11,399 nt of DNA from Amoeboradix gromovi (Eukaryota; Sanchytriomycota; Sanchytriomycetes; Sanchytriales; Sanchytriaceae): assembly GCA_018985225.1 (NCBI GenBank), contig JADGIF010000300.1, forward strand, positions 1 to 11,399, given 5' to 3'. The position numbers and the translations under genes are program-made. The notes below the pieces were generated by a model, which saw only the letters and a program-made list of their open reading frames with translations, was not told the origin of the DNA and made no database searches. Numbering within the stretch: position 1 is the stretch's first letter; each line of letters starts with the position of its first letter. Shown here in pieces: positions 7,620-11,399 of the stretch.

Positions 7620-8210
7620 TTACTCATAAATTACAGATTCTGTCTTAATGCTATCGTTCTCTTTAAATTCAGAGGACCGAATCATTAGACAATAATCCAC
7701 AAGTTTTAGAAAAGACTCACTAAATCTATCAGATTCGTTTGAATTCTTTGGTTTGGATTTGGATCCACAAAAATTTAAGCTTGGCAAGCGATATTTGCTC
7801 AATTCCATATTAGGTGACAATGAGCTAGTTTGTGAAATGTAATCGTCACAACTTTTTAAGTCAGGACTGGAATCACTAGATCTAGACTTTGATTTCCCTC
7901 TCTTGTAGTAGAGTTGGGAAGAGTTCATCTCATGAATTAGTTTAACGTGCTTTCTAGCGTCATGACTTCTTTTAAATCTTTTATCGCAATGCGGGCAAAG
8001 AAATGGTCTATAGCTCACATGGCATAGCAAATGGGATATTATTCTATATCTTTTCGTGACACTTACAGAGCAGTGCAACCAATTGCAACGATATTCGCTG
8101 CTGCCAGTTTTTGAGCATTCAATATGCCTGTTTACTAAATGTTCGTACAACTGCTCAGAGTTTGGAAAAGTCATATTACATTCTCCCCAAGAACAAGATT
8201 GTTGAGTCAT
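7620..8210 (-). CDS. PacC/Rim101-like three-finger C2H2 transcription factor, short form
   Basis: A 196-residue protein from ATG 8210, with an in-frame TAA 9 nt upstream that fixes the start. Three C2H2 fingers: C6-x4-C11-x12-H24-x4-H29, C42-x4-C47-x12-H60-x3-H64, and C72-x2-C75-x12-H88-x4-H93. The C-x4-C spacing with CSWGEC and CNWLHC, and linkers such as VTKRYRIISHLLCHV and RFKRSHDARKHVK, match the PacC/Rim101 arrangement. That family controls the response to ambient pH. A basic run (YKRGKSKSRS, about 102-111) could be a nuclear signal. Classical members are about 500-700 residues with a C-terminal inhibitory half removed by proteolysis; this one ends after a Ser-rich tail and shows no YPxL motif. 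It may therefore act without processing, or belong to a related PacC-like/GLI-like group. It is divergent from the acidic protein gene at 8692. I see no AATAAA immediately downstream. Confidence 0.72.
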   Translation of the reverse strand: MTQQSCSWGECNMTFPNSEQLYEHLVNRHIECSKTGSSEYRCNWLHCSVSVTKRYRIISHLLCHVSYRPFLCPHCDKRFKRSHDARKHVKLIHEMNSSQLYYKRGKSKSRSSDSSPDLKSCDDYISQTSSLSPNMELSKYRLPSLNFCGSKSKPKNSNESDRFSESFLKLVDYCLMIRSSEFKENDSIKTESVIYE

Positions 8211-8520
8211 TGATCGTTAGTATCTGGTTGTTTGGGGCTCGTTGAAATTTAAACAAAACTACTGGTCTCCTTGGAACACAAAGGGGGTTCTGTTCACTCT
8301 TGTGATTGGAATAGTTCGAAACTTGAATCACTGTAGAGCACAGAATCGAGTCGATTCATATTATTTTGTGATTTGTAGATCATATAAACCCTTCTAGAAG
8401 AAACCGTTTTCCTATAATACTATTAATACTTTTTGAAACGTAACTCCAAATTTAAAACTCTAACTCACTCTTGGAATAAGCCACAGCTCATGCGCTGTAA
8501 CAATCTCAGCTAGTTCTTGT

Positions 8521-8528
8521 TGACGTCA
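8521..8528. promoter_or_regulatory. CRE-type ATF/CREB bZIP site TGACGTCA
   Basis: A perfect 8 bp CRE palindrome, 164 bp before the acidic protein start and 311 bp before the PacC-like start. Fungal Atf1-type and related bZIP factors bind this sequence during stress. Occupancy is inferred from the consensus only. Confidence 0.5.
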
Positions 8529-8550
8529 TAACTTCTGAACAAAGTAAATT

Positions 8551-8597
8551 AACATTTAAATTTCACTCTTAAGATCAGTCATCTTAAATTTAATGTT
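8551..8597. repeat. Imperfect nested inverted repeat
   Basis: Outer arms AACATTTAAATTT (8551-8563) and AAATTTAATGTT (8586-8597) pair with one bulged base. An inner pair TTAAGAT (8569-8575) and ATCTTAA (8581-8587) flanks a CAGTC loop. The inner and outer 3' arms share two bases, so they cannot all pair at once. The element is about 95 nt upstream of the acidic protein ATG and could lie in its 5' leader. Confidence 0.6.
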
Positions 8598-8691
8598 CGC
8601 ATTGTCTATTAAATCATAATGTATATAGCTGCACGGCAGCGCCAATACACTGATTCTTGAATTCCCCCATCAAAACAATTGTTAAACTTTC

Positions 8692-9189
8692 ATGATTTTG
8701 ATTCGAATTAAAAGAAAGCTGTCTGAAGCAATGCCTAATGAGTACGATTACAAGAACAAGAAATTTAAACATTGCAAAACTATAGCAGGCTTAAATATAC
8801 CAAATGAATTCAAAGGGATGGCAATACAAAATGTCCCAAACATTCCTGATCAAAAGCAAAACTCATTTTTAGATTTGGATATTGATATATCTAACCTCAA
8901 TTTTGACGATACTTATGTGTACGACTATTATATGGTAGAGGACGATTACATAAATCATCCGTCATCATCGAATCCTTCTGAAATTGATTATCCAGAGGAG
9001 CTAGACAGCCACGAGGAGCAAAGCGAAGATAGTGAGGATTCTAGTTTTAGAAGCTGGAGCAAGGAAGCTAGATTTAGTAATTTATCAATCCGTTCTGATT
9101 CAAGCAATGTTTGGACTCATGACAGCGAGAGCGTTGTATTTGATTTCAACTCGAGTGATTATGATGAAATGAATGATCTGCTATACTAA
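8692..9189 (+). CDS. Acidic protein of unknown function, possible transcriptional activator
   Basis: A 165-residue protein; an in-frame TAA lies six codon bases upstream of ATG 8692, and a second in-frame Met is at residue 14. The first 30 residues are basic (RIKRKL, KNKKFKHCK) and could serve as a nuclear signal. The rest is strongly acidic and Ser-rich, with Asp/Glu clusters and embedded aromatic or Leu residues, for example FLDLDIDISNLNFDD (59-73) and the C-terminal VVFDFNSSDYDEMNDLLY (148-165). That mix of acid and bulky hydrophobics is typical of activation domains. I see no DNA-binding fold, so it may be a co-activator or an unrelated disordered protein. It is divergent from the PacC-like gene and converges on the Vts1-like gene, with 19 bp between stops. 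The TAA overlaps AATAAA. Codon use looks like its neighbours. It matches no family I know. Confidence 0.65.
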   Translation: MILIRIKRKLSEAMPNEYDYKNKKFKHCKTIAGLNIPNEFKGMAIQNVPNIPDQKQNSFLDLDIDISNLNFDDTYVYDYYMVEDDYINHPSSSNPSEIDYPEELDSHEEQSEDSEDSSFRSWSKEARFSNLSIRSDSSNVWTHDSESVVFDFNSSDYDEMNDLLY

Positions 9190-9213
9190 TAAAATTATTT
9201 ATGATTATTTATT
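9188..9213. terminator. Closely spaced convergent polyadenylation signals
   Basis: AATAAA (9188-9193, +) overlaps the stop of the acidic gene (9187-9189). TTTATT (9208-9213) reads AATAAA on the minus strand and overlaps the stop of the Vts1-like gene (9211-9209). Each gene thus places its stop codon within its own signal, and the two transcripts must overlap at their 3' ends. Confidence 0.55.
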
Positions 9214-10030
9214 CGATTCCCTGATCTTTCATGTTTTGTTGAATCACTTCAAAAACTTTCAACATTTTACGCCTGGCTCCAAGTGCAGCGACACCGGCTT
9301 TTTCCAATGCTTCATCGTCCATCTTAATCCATTCTCTCCATTTATAATTCTTTAAATTCTCTGTATATTTATGAAGCCTCAATAACTTTAAAAACCCAGC
9401 AATATCTTCCAGTTGTTTAAAATCAATAATCTCAGGAATCTTGCCCTTGGAAGATGAATTGGTTCTTTTCAATGGAGATGTCTCTGGTGGTAAAGGGACG
9501 GTGTATTCTTCACCAGCAGACTTGCGAGTAGGAACAGTTTGTGACCTGCGAAGAGGATTCGGCGAGGTAATCTGTATTTTTGGAGGTGGCATGTCAAATA
9601 GAGGTGATGTAGCTCTATATTGGGGCGACTTTGCTTGCATAAAAGGCACTAACCTCGAATTAAGCGGCGAAGGTTGAAATGGATCATCGGCGTCTAGCAT
9701 AGGTGACAATAAATTAGATTTTTGAGCCATATCGCGTAAAACACCCATCATAAACTTCACCTGCGCGGGATTGATGTGCTGAGTCAGGTTAAACAGAGTT
9801 GTAGTTTTTTCTGAAATGTTTAAATGCTTGAACCACTGTTCAATTTGACATAAATCTTGTTTAAACTGAGGTTCCAACCCTTTAGCCATGTCATCAACCA
9901 TGGACTCGTAATTTGACCAGTCTACCGCGGTTGGATTGCTGGCGATTCTAGGACTTAGTGGTGAAGCAATTGGCGTCGGTTGTGCACTTTTACTCATATA
10001 CTGATTGTTTGGGATTAATCGATCGGACAT
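9209..10030 (-). CDS. VTS1: Vts1/Smaug-type SAM-domain RNA-binding protein
   Basis: A 273-residue protein from ATG 10030. The C-terminal SAM domain (about 207-268) contains LKLLRLHKYTENL, WREWIKMDDEALEKAGVAALGARRKMLKVFE. The ALGARRKML segment (249-257) is the signature of the RNA-binding subclass. Vts1 and Smaug bind CNGG-loop hairpins and recruit the Ccr4-Not deadenylase to target mRNAs. Residues about 55-104 (FKQDLCQIEQWFKHLNISEKTT, INPAQVKFMMGVLRDMA) match the helical N-terminal region found in fungal Vts1 proteins. Between them lies a Pro/Ser-rich linker with many S-P/T-P sites (for example 19-28, 118-190), possible targets of proline-directed kinases. The protein is shorter than budding-yeast Vts1 (a little over 500 residues), mainly in disordered parts. 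It sits between a convergent acidic gene and the uL23 gene. Confidence 0.88.
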   Translation of the reverse strand: MSDRLIPNNQYMSKSAQPTPIASPLSPRIASNPTAVDWSNYESMVDDMAKGLEPQFKQDLCQIEQWFKHLNISEKTTTLFNLTQHINPAQVKFMMGVLRDMAQKSNLLSPMLDADDPFQPSPLNSRLVPFMQAKSPQYRATSPLFDMPPPKIQITSPNPLRRSQTVPTRKSAGEEYTVPLPPETSPLKRTNSSSKGKIPEIIDFKQLEDIAGFLKLLRLHKYTENLKNYKWREWIKMDDEALEKAGVAALGARRKMLKVFEVIQQNMKDQGIE

Positions 10031-10181
10031 AACGAAAAATGTGAGCCAGCTGTTTTAAACTAATGCAACGTTGAAAATTGAATCCTCGCCAATCATACAC
10101 ACCAATCAAAAATATTAGATTAATTGAGCCTTAGAAAAAAGCATGGAACCGCGCAAAAGAAGACGAAAGTAAGCTTAATAA

Positions 10182-10187
10182 TTTATT
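10182..10187 (-). terminator. Polyadenylation signal overlapping the uL23 stop codon
   Basis: TTTATT on the plus strand reads AATAAA on the minus strand and contains the TAA stop (10185-10183). The 152 bp from here to the Vts1-like ATG (10030) holds no gene that I can see and must carry the uL23 3' end plus the VTS1 promoter. Confidence 0.55.
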
Positions 10188-10602
10188 GAAGGAATCCGAT
10201 TTTGTTTGCCACCTCAGTAGCATCACTGTCGGCAGTTAATCTAACAAAAGCTTTTTTATCACCTGAAGGACGGATTAAAGTGTTAACCTTGTAAGCCTCT
10301 ACACCATATAGTTCATGTACGGCTCTAGCAATTGTCTTCTTGCTTGCTTTAGGATCACAGATAAAAACTAATGTATTTTCCTCCTCTAATTTCTTCATAG
10401 TGGACTCTGTATTCAAAGGATATTTAACAACTCTAAATGCGTCCATTTTATTAATGCGACCTAGAGATTTTTGAGGCATTTTCTTCAATCTTAGAGTCTT
10501 TGGTCTAGTAAATCTAGGTGTTACTCGAACAGCCTTTTTGGCTTTGTTATTACTTCCTTGCTTCACAGATCGCGCAGCTTTCTTTGCTTGACCAACAGCC
10601 AT
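10183..10602 (-). CDS. RPL25: Large-subunit ribosomal protein uL23 (L23a/L25)
   Basis: A complete 139-residue uL23, close to the usual 140-156. The N-terminal 45 residues are the Lys-rich eukaryotic extension (MAVGQAKKAARSVKQ, FTRPKTLRLKKMPQ). The conserved globular domain follows: KYPLNTESTMKKLEEENTLVF (60-80), the VNTLIRP loop (106-112) and KKAFVRL (116-122), ending in VANKIGFLQ. The protein binds 25S/5.8S rRNA near the peptide exit tunnel and forms part of the docking site for signal recognition particle and chaperones. It is read from ATG 10602 as one uninterrupted frame, with no intron visible. It is divergent from the TMA16-like gene across 89 bp. The symbol follows budding-yeast naming (RPL23A in animals). 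Confidence 0.97.
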   Translation of the reverse strand: MAVGQAKKAARSVKQGSNNKAKKAVRVTPRFTRPKTLRLKKMPQKSLGRINKMDAFRVVKYPLNTESTMKKLEEENTLVFICDPKASKKTIARAVHELYGVEAYKVNTLIRPSGDKKAFVRLTADSDATEVANKIGFLQ

Positions 10603-10691
10603 TGTGATTTGAAATTTCTTTGGAAGAACTACATTTTAGGTTTAAAACACGTGCATGGAATCAGTAGGTAATTTGTGTCATCTCCAATTAA
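10603..10691. promoter_or_regulatory. Shared divergent promoter of uL23 and TMA16-like genes, with CACGTG
   Basis: Only 89 bp lie between the two start codons. The interval contains CACGTG (10648-10653), an E-box of the kind bound by Cbf1-like or other bHLH factors, within TTTAAAACACGTGCATG. No clear TATA box is visible on either side. The arrangement allows both ribosome-related genes to be driven together. Confidence 0.5.
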
Positions 10692-11066
10692 ATGCATCCA
10701 CTTTCAAAACTAACGCGAAGAGTAACGAAAAAGTACACACACGATCAAAGAATTAAGAAGGTAAAGAAAGAATCCAAGTCAAAGTTCATCCCTATTAGAA
10801 TCAAGTTGAATTTTTTTAAAAAATTTGACATCGCATCCAAAGCAAAAGTTCGGCTACATGTTGAATCCTATTTAAAATACATAGAAGAAGAAAATTTCTT
10901 TTTCGCTCCTTTAGAGCGAAAGTGCTATGAAGGTGGTTATTTTGAAGTACCTGATTTGACGATCAAAAATAATGTTGAATTACTGCAAAAATGGAATGGC
11001 AACAAAAGCCATACAATAAAGTTTGTGAAAGTGGGGAGAATTCAAGAAGCAGAGGATATGTTATGA
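10692..11066 (+). CDS. TMA16: TMA16-like 60S ribosome assembly factor
   Basis: A 124-residue basic protein; an in-frame TAA directly before ATG 10692 fixes the start. It opens with HPLSKLTRRVTKK, matching the HPxSRK-type N-terminus of TMA16 proteins. It ends with GGYFEVPDLTIKNNVELLQKWNG (81-103) and IKFVKVGR (109-116), the family's characteristic V/I-PD-L/I-x-x-x-x-N-V/L-x-x-x-x-x-W core and closing strand. Known members associate with pre-60S particles and are nuclear or nucleolar. This copy is shorter than yeast (about 178) or human (about 203) TMA16: it lacks an N-terminal extension before HP and has little after the core. TTTCGCTC/GAGCGAAA (10901-10921) inside the gene could form an 8 bp stem. 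Divergence from uL23 fits co-regulated ribosome production. Confidence 0.8.
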   Translation: MHPLSKLTRRVTKKYTHDQRIKKVKKESKSKFIPIRIKLNFFKKFDIASKAKVRLHVESYLKYIEEENFFFAPLERKCYEGGYFEVPDLTIKNNVELLQKWNGNKSHTIKFVKVGRIQEAEDML

Positions 11067-11312
11067 TTAGTAAAAAACAAGTTTTTATAAAGATGGAAAT
11101 CTTAAGTCAGTTTTTGGATATTCGGAATTTTTTCAAGAAACTAAAAGCAAGTCTCTGAGAACTGGCCGTTTGGTTTGATCTTCAGAACATTAAGTGCATT
11201 ATTTAAATGAACAATACGACTCTAATTATGTTCTGTGGAGTTTGGCAAACGGTGATCACCAAAATAAAAGAAATCCCCAAACACGTGTTTACGTCCAATC
11301 AAATCAATTTAC
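11067..11312. other. Convergent 3' flanks of TMA16-like and RPS13 genes
   Basis: These 246 bp hold no open frame of interest. They contain a 10 bp palindrome GGTGATCACC (11251-11260) and a 12 bp palindrome AAACACGTGTTT (11279-11290) centred on an E-box. A plus-strand AATAAA at 11264-11269 could end the TMA16-like transcript about 200 nt past its stop. No minus-strand AATAAA is evident close to the RPS13 stop. Confidence 0.5.
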
Positions 11313-11399
11313 TTAAGCAACCAGAGCCGAGGCAGTAGCGGAGCTGTATTTCCAGGTAGGTGGTAGATTGGCGCGAGTCTTGTAGTATCTAGCCAGTCT
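11313..11399 (-). CDS. RPS13: Small-subunit ribosomal protein uS15 (RPS13), C-terminal end only
   Basis: The last 28 codons and the TAA stop are in the window; the rest lies past the right edge. The translated end is RLARYYKTRANLPPTWKYSS followed by ATASALVA. This matches the eukaryotic uS15 C-terminus (RLARYYK, LPPxWKY, ATASALV), as recalled from human and yeast RPS13. uS15 binds helix 22 of 18S rRNA in the platform of the small subunit. Full-length members have about 151 residues, so roughly four fifths is missing here through the window boundary, not through damage. The frame at the edge is open. Confidence 0.95.
   Translation of the reverse strand, partial: RLARYYKTRANLPPTWKYSSATASALVA

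Larger units (their letters stand above)
8211..8691. promoter_or_regulatory. Divergent promoter region with palindromic elements
   Basis: This 481 bp stretch separates the divergent starts of the PacC-like gene (8210, -) and the acidic protein gene (8692, +). It contains no gene that I can see. It holds GAATCGAGTCGATTC (8343-8357, arms of 7 with central G), TTCTAGAA (8392-8399, a minimal heat-shock-element-like unit) and TGACGTCA (8521-8528, a perfect ATF/CREB site). A longer imperfect inverted repeat lies at 8551-8597. I found no GCCAAG/CTTGGC PacC core site in it, so autoregulation by the neighbouring factor is not supported by sequence. Confidence 0.55.

Noticed and set aside
8298-8330. 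tRNA-like GTTCGAAAC segment
   Set aside because: No acceptor stem or anticodon arm could be built around it.
9441-9677. Plus-strand frame opposite the Vts1-like gene
   Set aside because: It is an antisense shadow over the Pro/Ser-rich linker, with no independent support.

Overview
The window looks like a compact, AT-rich, intron-poor nuclear genome segment of a fungus, probably a flagellated (zoosporic) early-diverging one. Fungal affinity rests on a PacC/Rim101-type three-finger protein and on a Vts1-type SAM protein that keeps the fungal-style N-terminal helical region. Ribosomal proteins uL23 and uS15 and a TMA16 homologue confirm a eukaryotic nuclear locus. A flagellated lineage is inferred from a CatSper-type channel subunit next to what looks like a CatSper auxiliary subunit. 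I cannot name the species; Rozella-, aphelid-, blastoclad- or chytrid-like organisms all fit.

Layout: 1-873 has no convincing gene. A basic F-box-like protein (874-1557, +) ends 24 bp before a single-repeat six-transmembrane cation channel of CatSper type (1582-3081, +). Only 15 bp separate that stop codon from the stop of a convergent minus-strand gene (5269-3097) for a type I membrane protein whose C-terminal half resembles the CatSper beta/gamma/delta/epsilon ectodomain family. That gene is open in two frames that join at about 4004, best explained by one short intron. Upstream on the same strand lies a secreted M64-family zinc peptidase (7001-5361).

After a 618 bp spacer (7002-7619) come a short PacC/Rim101-like factor (8210-7620, -) and a divergent acidic protein of unknown function (8692-9189, +), sharing a 481 bp promoter region with several palindromes. 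The acidic gene converges on the Vts1/Smaug-like RNA-binding gene (10030-9209, -). The right end is ribosome-related: uL23 (10602-10183, -), a TMA16-like 60S assembly factor (10692-11066, +) sharing an 89 bp promoter with it, and the last 28 codons of uS15/RPS13 (11399-11313, -).

The two channel genes are the most striking element: an ion-conducting subunit and a presumed ectodomain subunit of the same complex, tail to tail in a fungus-like genome. Compaction is strong throughout: several stop codons sit inside the AATAAA-type polyadenylation signal, and the channel pair shares a palindromic AATAAATTTATT that serves both strands. Family assignments come from recalled motifs without database searches.
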